From a virus: DNA of 20,971 bases. Positions 7,176 to 15,814 of this stretch are shown here, piece by piece (within the stretch, counting starts at the first letter, position 1; every line of letters begins with the position of its first letter). The position numbers were made by a program, and so were the translations under genes. The stretch spans positions 1 to 20,971 of IMG/VR virus record IMGVR_UViG_3300027538_000100; one strand, written 5' to 3'. The notes under the pieces were generated by a model that saw only the letters and a list, made by a program, of their open reading frames with translations, ran no database searches and was not told where the DNA came from.

Positions 7176-8615
7176 TTAGCCTGATACGTCAGTGTTGGTC
7201 AGCATCACGAATGGACTTCGTGTCGTTACACCACGTTTCGGCGTGAGAACAGTTTTCCACCATGGTCGAGCGTCGTCACTCGTTACAAACTGGAATACTT
7301 CTTCACGCTCACTGAAGCGAACATGAACAGATCGGTTGAACTCAGTGTAAAGCTGACCGTACAGAACCTGTGACATGTTTACACATGCCAGCATACCTGT
7401 AGACCATTCACTGATCTGGTTACCGTCCTGACCAGAAGTAATGCCCGGCATGTACTCAGTGAAGAAGATCGGACGACCCCACAGAGTAGCACCAACACCA
7501 CCTTCCATCGGACTGAACATCTTGACGATACCGGCATTGTTTGGCGATTCGTGGCAAACAAGTGACAGGATTTCGTACAGGTCATGGTTAGCGAGCCAGA
7601 TTGCATTGTCGTAACCCCAAACACGCTGAGTCATACGAACAATGTCACGACCACTAACAATCACACCGTCAGCCTGACCAGTCGTTCGGTCAACAGACAG
7701 AAGTGAAAGGTTAGCAGGATTGAGAACACCAAGAGGCGTTCCATTACCCTGACCATTGAGCAGTTCATCGATACGCTTGTCAACAGCAGCAAGACGCATT
7801 GAGGATTCAATCAGAGCAGGAATACTGATCGGACTGAAACGCATCAGCATCTGAGTTGCAGCAGCTTCACCGACAATTTCCGTAGCTTCCAGCTTGATCA
7901 TCTCAAACTGGTCTTTGGTTTTGTCAGCAGTACGAGTTTCGCTGGTACGGTAGACTCGTGTACCACCTGTCACACTGGTTGCATGATTCTTATCGACTCG
8001 TGCAGGAATCGATACCGATGGAGTAGCCATCGGAATAGAAGTCATACGTGGTGTCAGGAAGTCAGACTCCGGTGTCAGAGACAGAATTCGATTGATCATC
8101 GAATCAGGAATCAGAACACCAGCACTGGACCAATTACCACGAGCGTATTCGTCGTCACCAACTGCGTTGACGATGACTGAGCGTAGTCGTGGATTGATTT
8201 TTTCTGGGTTACACTTTTCTTTGTATGCGTTAGCAACGTCATACAGGAATTCAGTGCCACCACCCTTTTCATCATCAGCGTATCCGAAGCGTGGATCATT
8301 CTCATGATTTGGCTTCACACTGATAGACTGAGTAGCAAGATTGTGAAACACATTAGCAACCGTGTTAAGGTTACTTGGAAGTGTTGCCTGTCTTGCTCGT
8401 TCAGAAATGCCTGCATCACTTTCAGTGATCAGCTTGTTAACGACTTCCATTTCGGTGACAGCAGTGTTGAAGAGTTCTCGTTCTTCAGCATTGAGTGTCT
8501 TACCTTCTTCGACTCGTGCAGAATAGCCGTTGAGAACTGGAGTTAGCGTGGTTCGCACGTCCTTCAGTTCGTTGAAAGACATTTTTGCAAAGTCTTCCTT
8601 AGTTCGTGGTTTCAT
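7176..8615 (-). CDS. Major capsid protein, HK97 fold with delta domain
   Basis: 479 residues from the ATG at 8615. Residues 1-100 are helical and charged (KEDFAKMSFNELKDVRTTL, NAEERELFNTAVTEMEVVNK), like the N-terminal delta domain that acts as a built-in scaffold and is cut off by the head protease. The shell domain follows. SSAGVLIPDSMINRIL (about 163-178), a variable E-loop region around VTGGTRVYRTSET (about 215-227), DKRIDELLNGQGNGTPLGVL (about 279-298) and the C-terminal FNRSVHVRFSEREEVFQF are typical of the HK97 capsid family. A longer reading begins at a TTG at 8723, but that TTG is the -35 box of the promoter. The ATG used here has AAGGAA six bases upstream. No separate scaffold gene is seen. 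Confidence 0.95.
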   Translation of the reverse strand: MKPRTKEDFAKMSFNELKDVRTTLTPVLNGYSARVEEGKTLNAEERELFNTAVTEMEVVNKLITESDAGISERARQATLPSNLNTVANVFHNLATQSISVKPNHENDPRFGYADDEKGGGTEFLYDVANAYKEKCNPEKINPRLRSVIVNAVGDDEYARGNWSSAGVLIPDSMINRILSLTPESDFLTPRMTSIPMATPSVSIPARVDKNHATSVTGGTRVYRTSETRTADKTKDQFEMIKLEATEIVGEAAATQMLMRFSPISIPALIESSMRLAAVDKRIDELLNGQGNGTPLGVLNPANLSLLSVDRTTGQADGVIVSGRDIVRMTQRVWGYDNAIWLANHDLYEILSLVCHESPNNAGIVKMFSPMEGGVGATLWGRPIFFTEYMPGITSGQDGNQISEWSTGMLACVNMSQVLYGQLYTEFNRSVHVRFSEREEVFQFVTSDDARPWWKTVLTPKRGVTTRSPFVMLTNTDVSG

Positions 8616-8621
8616 TGTCTG

Positions 8622-8627
8622 TTCCTT
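8622..8627 (-). promoter_or_regulatory. Ribosome binding site deciding the capsid start
   Basis: AAGGAA on the minus strand, six bases before the ATG at 8615-8613. It fixes the start of the capsid gene 36 codons inside the longest open frame. Confidence 0.85.
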
Positions 8628-8695
8628 ATGTGAAATGAGAATTGATTTTCTTGTTTGCGTATTATGCTCTGCTTTTAGCAAACTGAACGACGCAC

Positions 8696-8723
8696 AATAT
8701 ACCAGATTAACGTAATACGTCAA
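8696..8723 (-). promoter_or_regulatory. Sigma-70-type promoter for the capsid cassette
   Basis: TTGACG (8723-8718) and TATATT (8701-8696) are separated by 16 bp on the minus strand, one mismatch from consensus in each box. The promoter lies between the protease stop (8728) and the capsid ATG (8615), leaving a leader of about 75 nt. With the terminator at 6529-6569 it defines a two-gene unit: capsid and putative decoration protein. Confidence 0.78.
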
Positions 8724-8727
8724 TAGG

Positions 8728-9420
8728 TTATTTCAGATTATCTGCTCTTAGTCTCAGAGCACGAGAATAGAGGTCTGAGCAGTCAACAGGGAATGAGTTT
8801 CTGACTTCTTCAGGCATTGCATTACGTACAGCAGAGTTCACTGGACGAATAATCTCCTGAATAGAATTGCAGAACTTATTCTCAATTGCCTGATTAGCTG
8901 TCATGAAGGTTTCATTCTCCATCATGTTCTTAACAGTGTCCGAAGGCAGACCTGTTCGATCAGTGATGATTGCATTGATAGCGTCTCTGTGTGCTGTCCA
9001 CTGATTCCTGATATTCTCAAAATCAGATTCTTTTCTGATTTCAGGATACATCATAGGATTGTGGACCATAACAAGACCACCAATGTTGATAGTACGCTCG
9101 TCACCTGCCAACAGAATCCACGAAGCACATGAATAAGCGTAACCATCAACAATACATTTCACTGTACCGTTGTGTTCTCTCAGACGTTGGTAGATGCTGA
9201 GAGCGTTACCAACTTCACCACCACGAGAGTTGATGCGGACAGTGATATCACCCTTCATGGTGTTGAGAGCATCAAGGAATTCATTAGCTGTGATACCCGG
9301 TTGTTCTTCGTAGTATCGCTGGCTGATGATGTAGTCGTAAAGTTCAATGGTGTTACCATCTACGTTTACAACTGTTGCCGTATTCTCTCGACTGCTGTAG
9401 TTGAGAACGTATGTCTTCAT
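8728..9420 (-). CDS. ClpP-like head maturation protease
   Basis: 230 residues of the ClpP/crotonase-type serine protease fold. DITVRINSRGGEVGNALSIY (residues 58-77) is the signature strand-turn-helix with the oxyanion-hole glycines. DGYAYSCASWILLAG carries the probable nucleophile Ser97, and VMVHNPMM holds the probable catalytic His120. The C-terminal ETFMTANQAIENKFCNSIQE corresponds to the usual 'ETWMTAeEAiexGfvDei' segment, except that the normal 'D' is Asn here. The protein is placed between portal and capsid genes, where such enzymes trim the capsid delta domain during head maturation. It starts in an ATGA overlap with the portal gene (9420-9417), so the two are probably coupled. Confidence 0.93.
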   Translation of the reverse strand: MKTYVLNYSSRENTATVVNVDGNTIELYDYIISQRYYEEQPGITANEFLDALNTMKGDITVRINSRGGEVGNALSIYQRLREHNGTVKCIVDGYAYSCASWILLAGDERTINIGGLVMVHNPMMYPEIRKESDFENIRNQWTAHRDAINAIITDRTGLPSDTVKNMMENETFMTANQAIENKFCNSIQEIIRPVNSAVRNAMPEEVRNSFPVDCSDLYSRALRLRADNLK

Positions 9421-11195
9421 TTAAGTAGTTCCAGAAAGTGTGAATGTCCTTCAGCATTATCCGTCAGACAATACTGAGAAGAAAACCATGTGTTTAGTAC
9501 ATCGCTTACAGAGGTGAATGGGCTGACTTCGGTGATGAAACTTTCGTACTCACATACAGCATTGGTAATGGTGTCTCTGAACTTCTCATGGAAGAGAGCC
9601 ATTGAAGTCTTCAGTTCTGCTGCGTCTGAGTATTTTTCTTTCTTCTGATTGAAGACTTTGAGTTCGTAGTCCTGCAATCCTTTTATGACAGCACGAAATG
9701 AGTTTTTTGCAACTCTTAGCCGTTTGTCAATGTTAGGATTATCCGGAGAATTGTCCTGACTATCTGATTCAGGCTCTGCATCTGAACTATCTCCCTGCTG
9801 ATCTGGTGGAACGAAATGGTCATTAGCGAGTTTTGCTGATCTGATCTGTTCGCTCAGAAGATCGTTAGCCATCAGAGCCTTATCCCGCAGAGCAATTGAA
9901 TGGTCTACGGTCATGAGGTTTACTGGGACGTAACGAAGAGTGTTGTTGTCGTCTGACGGATCAATACTCATACCGAGTAGATTAGCAATTGCTGTTCTAT
10001 CCATCACACCAATCTCAAAGAAGTTTCTCAACGCTTGTGAGAATTCGTTGATGATAGTTCTGAAGAGATAGATTAGGTTGAATTCGAAGTTGTACTGGAG
10101 TTGGTTACCTAGTGGGATCAGTTCATTCCTGATCTGCTTACCGATGCTATTGAGCATTGGGTGTAGACCAGTCTGAATGAATAGGTGAATCAGTTGAGAC
10201 AGATCAGAACTTGCTTCTTTACCGCCACCCATGTGAGAATGAAGAAGACCTACAGGAACGTTAAACCAGCGTGCAATGTCTTCAACAGAAAATGCTCTGG
10301 TCTGAATGAACTGAAGCTGCTCAAGAGGAATAGCTGTGTTAATAGGCTTCAAACCCTGTTCAAGTACACGGGTCTTGAATGCCTCAGCCATTGCCTGATT
10401 GGGATTCTCTTCGAAGATACCTTCGATACGCCTGAGAACATCTGGAGCAAGTCTTTGTTCTGTGCTGAGGAATGTCTGACTCTTATGACCTGTCTTGAAG
10501 AAGTGTACGCCATACTCTTCAGAGTTTTCGTACATGTTGAATGAACGTTGTGAGTTCTCAACAATACCGTAACCTCTGTGGTTAGCCTTATCCGGAATAC
10601 CACTCTGGATATGAAACATGTACTCTCTTGGAAGAAGTAATGCTGAAGGATTACTATCTTCTTTAGTATTGCCTGTTTCAATCCTATAGATCAGTTCGCC
10701 TCTGGAAGCTTGTCTGTTGGTACTGAGTAATTCTGTACCTTCAGCATAGAAGATGTTTCCACGAGGAATTCTGGATGGATGAATGTAGTGAATTCTGAAT
10801 GTTCGATTCTGCGAATCAAACTCTCTAAGAGCGTAGTAATTACCCCACATCAGCCTGTCGTTGACAATGTCAACAATCATCTGATCTGCAGAGTAATTAG
10901 GGTTAGCGTAATGCAGGAAGATTTTTACTGCTGGATGTTCGTCTGTACGTAGTTGACGGTCAGGCTTACCACTGTTTACGTCGATACGATAGACTGTGCG
11001 TGGTAGGCTGGAAATACTTCCTGTGTACAGATTCAAAGCACAGAAGACAGCAGACAATGAAAGACTGCTGTCTACGTTGTGTCTCTTTGATCGCCACATG
11101 AAGCTGTATAGGTCTCTGCCTGTTAAGGCTGAAGTAGCAACATTCAGAACATCCTTTAGGGTGAAAGGTGATTTCTTCCTGAATAGGTTAAACAT
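9417..11195 (-). CDS. Portal protein with acidic linker and C-terminal extension
   Basis: 592 residues. The first 450 or so read as an HK97-type portal: MFNLFRKKS start, a stretch SLSAVFCALNLYTGSISSLP near residue 45-65, WGNYYALREFDSQNRTFRIH, and FSVEDIARWFNVPVGLLHSH followed by a long helix up to NELIP, which forms part of the stem and wing. The gene makes the dodecameric DNA entry ring. After about residue 460 an aspartate/serine/proline-rich linker (PPDQQGDSSDAEPESDSQDN) leads to a roughly 105-residue helical C-terminal domain. HK97 portal itself has about 420 residues, so this domain is extra. The ATG overlaps the end of the terminase gene by 8 nt; the Shine-Dalgarno is weak, which points to coupling. 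Confidence 0.93.
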   Translation of the reverse strand: MFNLFRKKSPFTLKDVLNVATSALTGRDLYSFMWRSKRHNVDSSLSLSAVFCALNLYTGSISSLPRTVYRIDVNSGKPDRQLRTDEHPAVKIFLHYANPNYSADQMIVDIVNDRLMWGNYYALREFDSQNRTFRIHYIHPSRIPRGNIFYAEGTELLSTNRQASRGELIYRIETGNTKEDSNPSALLLPREYMFHIQSGIPDKANHRGYGIVENSQRSFNMYENSEEYGVHFFKTGHKSQTFLSTEQRLAPDVLRRIEGIFEENPNQAMAEAFKTRVLEQGLKPINTAIPLEQLQFIQTRAFSVEDIARWFNVPVGLLHSHMGGGKEASSDLSQLIHLFIQTGLHPMLNSIGKQIRNELIPLGNQLQYNFEFNLIYLFRTIINEFSQALRNFFEIGVMDRTAIANLLGMSIDPSDDNNTLRYVPVNLMTVDHSIALRDKALMANDLLSEQIRSAKLANDHFVPPDQQGDSSDAEPESDSQDNSPDNPNIDKRLRVAKNSFRAVIKGLQDYELKVFNQKKEKYSDAAELKTSMALFHEKFRDTITNAVCEYESFITEVSPFTSVSDVLNTWFSSQYCLTDNAEGHSHFLELLK

Positions 11196-13095
11196 CTTTT
11201 AATCCCGGAATGTCTGTAATGAGTTGCTGACCATGATACATGGAACCGCCAATAGCCATAAGCAGAGCTACGATACCGTCAATCTTGTCTGTTGACTTAT
11301 CTTTGGCAGGTCTCATCTGATCGTTGTTGTTGGTGGTGATAGACACGTTACCTATCATCCATCGAAGAACAGGGTTAGTACCGTGGAAAAGTTCTTTATT
11401 CTCTGCAGCAGCTTCTAATCTTCTGCAAGGTCCGTTCATTCCGACATAACTCTGAGGATATTTCTTTGAGTTGAGACCAGCATTGTAAAGTGTCTCATAG
11501 ATGAAGTTGCTTCCCCAAGCGTCGAAAGTTACTAGGTGTAAGCCTTTGAAATAGTTGCAAATGCCTGTGTGTGATCCATCACCTACAAGAGCCTTTGCAA
11601 TATCCCTTTCTGAAATAGAAGCTAATGGAGTATTATTGATAAGACCTGACTTAAACCATCTATCGTAAGGAAGTCTCTCTTCAACTGATCGACGATAGAT
11701 TGATTCAGCAGGAACCCAGAACCACGGCAGAACTATTCCCTGTGTCGGGAAGTACAAAACGAATGAAGCAATGTCTTTCACACTTGTATTGTCATAACCG
11801 CCATAACATTCGGCTTCAACAAGTTCTTCCAGTTTCTTAAAGTACCACGTGTAATACGCTTGATACTCAGAAAGATAGATATCTACTTGTGGAGTTGAGA
11901 ACCATTCAGGAGATGCAGCAAAGTTATGCCACTTTCGGTGATTATACAACCTATTCTTAATTTCGTCAATAGGTAGTAGTTCTGTTTCGGTGTTGTTTCC
12001 ATTAGCCCATACCCAACTAGGAATCCACACTGTTTCTGTTTTTGTGCGTACATTAAGATGCAGACGAAGAAATCTGTTAAGAAGAACAGGATTATTCTCA
12101 CAGATTCTAATCTGTTTCTCAAAGTAGTCAGCGTAGATACTTACGCCGTAATTAGGATTGGCTTTTCTCCAGACTGATTCCTTTCGGAAATCATCATCTA
12201 TTTGGGCTTCATAGATTACTGGCAAGAAATATGGTTCAGATGTTTGACCTTTAGCTACGGAAATGGCTCTGTCGTATAACTGATTACATGTTGAAGGTCT
12301 GTCGTAGTCTGCTGTTGTTGTGTAGATTGTGAGAGACTGTCTACGTGCAGCCGTACCAGTGATCATTACGTCAATCAGTTCGCTGCTCTTGTGTGCATGA
12401 ACTTCGTCGATGTAAACGTAATTAGGTGACAGACCGTGTTTTGTTTCGGCAATAGCTGAGAGCACTTTGAACATGCTTCCATCTTTAGCATACTCAAAGC
12501 TTTTAGTGCTTCTGTTTACCTTGTTCTGTCTGAGACGATTAAGAAGGTTTGGATTGTTCTCAATGATGTAAGACGTGTGTCTGAAGTTTACAGAAGCTTG
12601 TTCAAGGTCTGCAGCACAGCAAAAGTTTTGACTACGTTGTTCCTTATCGACGTAAAACATGTACAGGGTTGGAACTGAACCAAACGCTGTAGTCTTACCA
12701 TTCTTTCTAGGAACGTAAATGAATACTTCAGAGTATCGCCTGAAATTAGTCTTCTTAGACTTCCAACAGAAGATGTTGAAGTAAACTGCCCATTGCCAAG
12801 GTTCAGGAATGAACGGCAGACCTGTATTTTCACCTTCAGGAAAGACAACTTCATTGATAACGAACTGGATGAACTTATGCATTTCATCCAGATCGAAGTA
12901 ATAATCTTCAGCATCTTGGAAGCAATCGTAGTAAGGGATTGACTTAAGAAGTTGAGGAATATTGAATTGTTTGTATTCGTAGCCTACAAGTACGTCAGCG
13001 TTACGGATAGGTACAGGCACTTCCTGTGTACACTTACCGTCACCACCTTTGAAGAAACGTTTGTAGGAGACTTTGCTAGCTGTAGGAGCTATCAT
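11188..13095 (-). CDS. terL: Terminase large subunit
   Basis: 635 residues. VFIYVPRKNGKTTAFGSVPT (about 124-143) carries a Walker A variant, and NYVYIDEVHAH (about 225-235) the Walker B strand with the catalytic Glu and following His, as in HK97-type large terminases. The C-terminal half is the RNase H-like nuclease: CYGGYDNTSVKDIASFVLYF supplies a first acidic pair and STDKIDGIVALLMAIGG the conserved late aspartate. The enzyme cuts concatemeric DNA and pumps it through the portal. It begins in an ATGA overlap with the fibre-like gene upstream (13095-13092), and the portal follows directly. No small terminase subunit is recognisable just upstream, where it would usually be. Confidence 0.95.
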   Translation of the reverse strand: MIAPTASKVSYKRFFKGGDGKCTQEVPVPIRNADVLVGYEYKQFNIPQLLKSIPYYDCFQDAEDYYFDLDEMHKFIQFVINEVVFPEGENTGLPFIPEPWQWAVYFNIFCWKSKKTNFRRYSEVFIYVPRKNGKTTAFGSVPTLYMFYVDKEQRSQNFCCAADLEQASVNFRHTSYIIENNPNLLNRLRQNKVNRSTKSFEYAKDGSMFKVLSAIAETKHGLSPNYVYIDEVHAHKSSELIDVMITGTAARRQSLTIYTTTADYDRPSTCNQLYDRAISVAKGQTSEPYFLPVIYEAQIDDDFRKESVWRKANPNYGVSIYADYFEKQIRICENNPVLLNRFLRLHLNVRTKTETVWIPSWVWANGNNTETELLPIDEIKNRLYNHRKWHNFAASPEWFSTPQVDIYLSEYQAYYTWYFKKLEELVEAECYGGYDNTSVKDIASFVLYFPTQGIVLPWFWVPAESIYRRSVEERLPYDRWFKSGLINNTPLASISERDIAKALVGDGSHTGICNYFKGLHLVTFDAWGSNFIYETLYNAGLNSKKYPQSYVGMNGPCRRLEAAAENKELFHGTNPVLRWMIGNVSITTNNNDQMRPAKDKSTDKIDGIVALLMAIGGSMYHGQQLITDIPGLKDV

Positions 13096-14759
13096 GGATT
13101 TTCAACAAACTTAAATTGTGTTGTTTTGAATGTCTTTTGAGCGTCTTCTGATATCCAGATGAATTTCAATCGACCTTCGTAAGTAAACTCTGGAACGCCT
13201 TTAGAGGTTTCTGAAGAAGGAAGTATAATACTAACTACGCTTGATGCATAGGTACACACTCCTGTAATCCATTTTGATTCTGGATCGCCTGTTCTGTAGG
13301 CTATGAATTCAATGTCAGCGTCAACAAGAGCCAGAGAACCGATTGACGTAATCGGATCGCCTTCACTGTCAAGAATAGATACCTCAATATCTCCTGTGTC
13401 AGCATCATAGCTGTCACCGATGATTAATTCTGAAGGGAAACCTGTAATAGTTCCCGGAGCAAGAACAGCAGCAGCTATTAGAGAAGTGTTGCCTTGTGCT
13501 GTTCCGATAAGATCTGTTTTAGCTTTTACCTGTAGTAATGTGGTCTGTGAGGCATCACCGGCACCAGCAGTAGCAGAGTCACTAATCGCTTCCAGAGAAT
13601 CAGTTGTGCCAGCGAATGTTGCAGTGCCGCCAGTGTTGATTTCGGTCTGAGCAGTTGTCATGCCTGCAGTACCTGCATCCTTCCGACTGATTCGGCGAAC
13701 CCAGTCAGCCAGAGAGGTAATACCTGTGAACAGAGTAGAGGTGATACGTGTTACAAGATTACCTGTATCCGTTTTGACTGCAGCAATATCTGCAGCAACT
13801 GATGTAACAGGAGTACCGATTTTAGTGCTTACAGAAGCAATATCGTTAGATACCGTTACTGAAGGAATACCAATACGAGTCAGAATTGTATTAATCTGAG
13901 TAGCCGAATCATAGTCCACAATCTGTGGCATAATCACAGCAAACCGAGCTTCACCGCTGACTGTTCCTGAAGCTGCAAGTTTCAATGTTTCGTTTGTTGA
14001 AGACGAAGCAATAGTGATGGTGATTCCATATCGGCCCGTAGCAATAGTGCTTGTTGCAGTGATGAGAGCAGAACGGTCTGTACCTGAAGCATTAACAAGA
14101 GTTAATGATGGTGTTGAGTCCAAAGCAACCAGTTTGTCTTCATCGTCTTTCACAACCAGTTCAAACAGGTATACTCGATTTCCGCTGTCAGGGATTTCAA
14201 GTAATAGACTTCCGAAGATGTTTGCCTTTGCAGACAAGTTATTCAGAGCAGTGATACTGGACGCGATTGCCTGTAGTGCGGACGAATTGCTGTCAATCTC
14301 TGTTCTGATCTGCGTAACAGTAGGAGGAGTGAGACCGCTTTGATAGGCCCCAACACTTGCGTCAATTCGCCCGCTGATCAATGCAGCAGGAAGCTTCGCG
14401 AGGATCGCCGTCTGAGCATCAGAGACGTTTGTTGGGGTTGCTGGGGCAGTGTCGCTACCACGTTCAGCCAACACAACAACAGCGTGCCAGTGAAAAGGGG
14501 GTTGAGCCACTCCGCTGATAGTGACATTTTCAGCGAAACCATACACATCATGTTCCGCCTCTCCGGCAGGATCAAATGAGCATTGATACCAGCCAGTTGT
14601 TGCTGCAGGCTTTGTGACTGTGACAGACTCACCAGTCGGTACACCAGCCTTATACACGGTGATAGTAGGATTCGCATCACCATTAACAGCACCTGAGGCA
14701 TTCGACAGACGAATATCCCACGTCCAAGTTGTATCTTTTTTGAATATAGCTGGACGCAT
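13092..14759 (-). CDS. Fibre- or whisker-like protein with Ig-like domains and coiled coil
   Basis: 555 residues. Residues 1-95 form a probable beta-sandwich domain (TTWTWDIRLSNASGAVNGD through FHWHAVVVLAE). A short coiled coil follows, then a second beta domain around 185-285 (VYLFELVVKDDEDKLVALD). Next comes a heptad-type section with repeated IGxPVxSVxxDIAxVxTxT units (ILTRIGIPSVTVSNDIASVS, TKIGTPVTSVAADIAAVKTD). A C-terminal beta domain of about 110 residues (DTGDIEVSILDSEGDPITSI) resembles Ig-like or BppU-type N-terminal domains of tail appendages. Such trimeric rods usually bind host surface or decorate the neck. It is joined by TAATG to the repeat protein gene before it and by ATGA to terminase after it. 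Function is inferred from architecture. Confidence 0.6.
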   Translation of the reverse strand: MRPAIFKKDTTWTWDIRLSNASGAVNGDANPTITVYKAGVPTGESVTVTKPAATTGWYQCSFDPAGEAEHDVYGFAENVTISGVAQPPFHWHAVVVLAERGSDTAPATPTNVSDAQTAILAKLPAALISGRIDASVGAYQSGLTPPTVTQIRTEIDSNSSALQAIASSITALNNLSAKANIFGSLLLEIPDSGNRVYLFELVVKDDEDKLVALDSTPSLTLVNASGTDRSALITATSTIATGRYGITITIASSSTNETLKLAASGTVSGEARFAVIMPQIVDYDSATQINTILTRIGIPSVTVSNDIASVSTKIGTPVTSVAADIAAVKTDTGNLVTRITSTLFTGITSLADWVRRISRKDAGTAGMTTAQTEINTGGTATFAGTTDSLEAISDSATAGAGDASQTTLLQVKAKTDLIGTAQGNTSLIAAAVLAPGTITGFPSELIIGDSYDADTGDIEVSILDSEGDPITSIGSLALVDADIEFIAYRTGDPESKWITGVCTYASSVVSIILPSSETSKGVPEFTYEGRLKFIWISEDAQKTFKTTQFKFVENP

Positions 14760-15814
14760 TATGTTGCCCCAAATACTGAAGGAGGATGAAACACATTTTT
14801 GACCCCACCAGCGGAAAGTGTTACGAGTGTTCCGCTTGAATCTCTGACCCCAAGAGTCGCCACAGACAAGTCAATGAAAGCGACCTTGCCTGCATAAGGG
14901 AACACTCGATTGGTTCCCATCTCTGCACTTGCGATTGTTGTACTTCCAGTAACAGAACTGTTCACACCCGGACCCACATTGGAAATTGCCTTACCATTTA
15001 CAGTCAGTGTGCCTGTTCCTGTGTTACTAGCTCCGTAGGCCGTCGCGTTGCTGCCACCAGTGGCGTTGCCGGTGACTGTGATAGTTCCAGAGGACGAATT
15101 GAGAGCACCTATAGCAATTGCTGCCGAGCCACCGACAACAGAGCCGACTATAGTAATTGTGCCCGATCCGGCATTTTGCAACCCTGACGTGCTGCTCGCG
15201 GTGCCGCCAGTGACAGTGCCAGTCACTGTGCCGCCGCCACTAGCCCAGTATGCCGCCATCCCAGCCGCATTACCTGTGACAGTCCCTGTGATGTTCAGCG
15301 TTCCTGTTGACGCATTTCTCGTTCCTGCGGAAGCAGACCCAGCTCCAGCCGAGGGGTTTCCTGTGACGTTCACAGTTCCAGTAGAGTTATTGAGTACGCC
15401 GAAAGCACTCGCTGCCGCTCCTCCGGTTGGATTACCAGTGATGTTAAGCGTCCCGCTGCTGGTGTTCGAGACACCGTAGCGACTGCCCGTTGTTGCTGAT
15501 CCAATCGGATGCCCTATCAGCGTCGCAGAGTTACCGGTAGTTCCGGCGAAGGTAACGCAAGTCGTGCTACCCGCACGTGCTTCGCCGTTGCCATTATTCA
15601 ATGTCAGTGTCACCCCATTTGACAAAGTGAAACCACCACCTGCAACGGCTGTAGTCCCCGCCAGAGTGTACGCATTTTTCCAATGCGTGTTTACATTCAC
15701 GGTCACGGTGAACCCATTGGCATAGACATCATCATCTATGGCAGGGAGGGTTCCTCCATTCCATGTTGCTGTTGCGTTGGCATTTCCTGTTGCCACTGCC
15801 CATCGTTCAGCCAT
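14759..15814 (-). CDS. Gly/Thr/Asn-rich repeat (beta-helix-like) surface protein
   Basis: 351 residues, starting MAERWAVATGNANATATWNG. Residues 1-105 form a leading cap-like region containing DDDVYANGFTVTVN and ISNGVTLTL-type strands. Residues about 111-278 are seven tandem units of 23-26 residues with the pattern 'A.GvxNxssGTlnitGNxtGG', and the end is a short strand-rich cap finishing in NVFHPPSVFGAT. This layout suits a right-handed beta-helix or solenoid, common in phage fibres and adhesins. There is no signal peptide, so export would be on the virion. It is a clear paralogue of the last 380 residues of the gene before it, but is markedly richer in G+C. TAATG junctions on both sides suggest co-translation. 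Exact role unknown. Confidence 0.62.
   Translation of the reverse strand: MAERWAVATGNANATATWNGGTLPAIDDDVYANGFTVTVNVNTHWKNAYTLAGTTAVAGGGFTLSNGVTLTLNNGNGEARAGSTTCVTFAGTTGNSATLIGHPIGSATTGSRYGVSNTSSGTLNITGNPTGGAAASAFGVLNNSTGTVNVTGNPSAGAGSASAGTRNASTGTLNITGTVTGNAAGMAAYWASGGGTVTGTVTGGTASSTSGLQNAGSGTITIVGSVVGGSAAIAIGALNSSSGTITVTGNATGGSNATAYGASNTGTGTLTVNGKAISNVGPGVNSSVTGSTTIASAEMGTNRVFPYAGKVAFIDLSVATLGVRDSSGTLVTLSAGGVKNVFHPPSVFGAT
14981..15484 (-). repeat. Protein-level tandem repeat block, seven units
   Basis: Codons 111-278 of the 351-residue gene encode seven units of 23-26 residues ending in variants of TGNxTGG. The unit SNATAYGASNTGTGTLTVNG nearly matches a unit of the neighbouring paralogue. 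Identity is at the protein level; the DNA units have diverged. Confidence 0.8.

Noticed and set aside
8616-8723. Longer capsid reading with 36 extra residues from a TTG at 8723
   Set aside because: That TTG is the first half of the promoter's -35 box TTGACG, and the -10 box also lies within the supposed coding part. The ATG at 8615 has AAGGAA at proper spacing.
13420-14343. Plus-strand open frames opposite the 555-residue appendage gene
   Set aside because: Shadows of a threonine/alanine/serine-rich gene; repetitive composition and no coherent operon on the plus strand.
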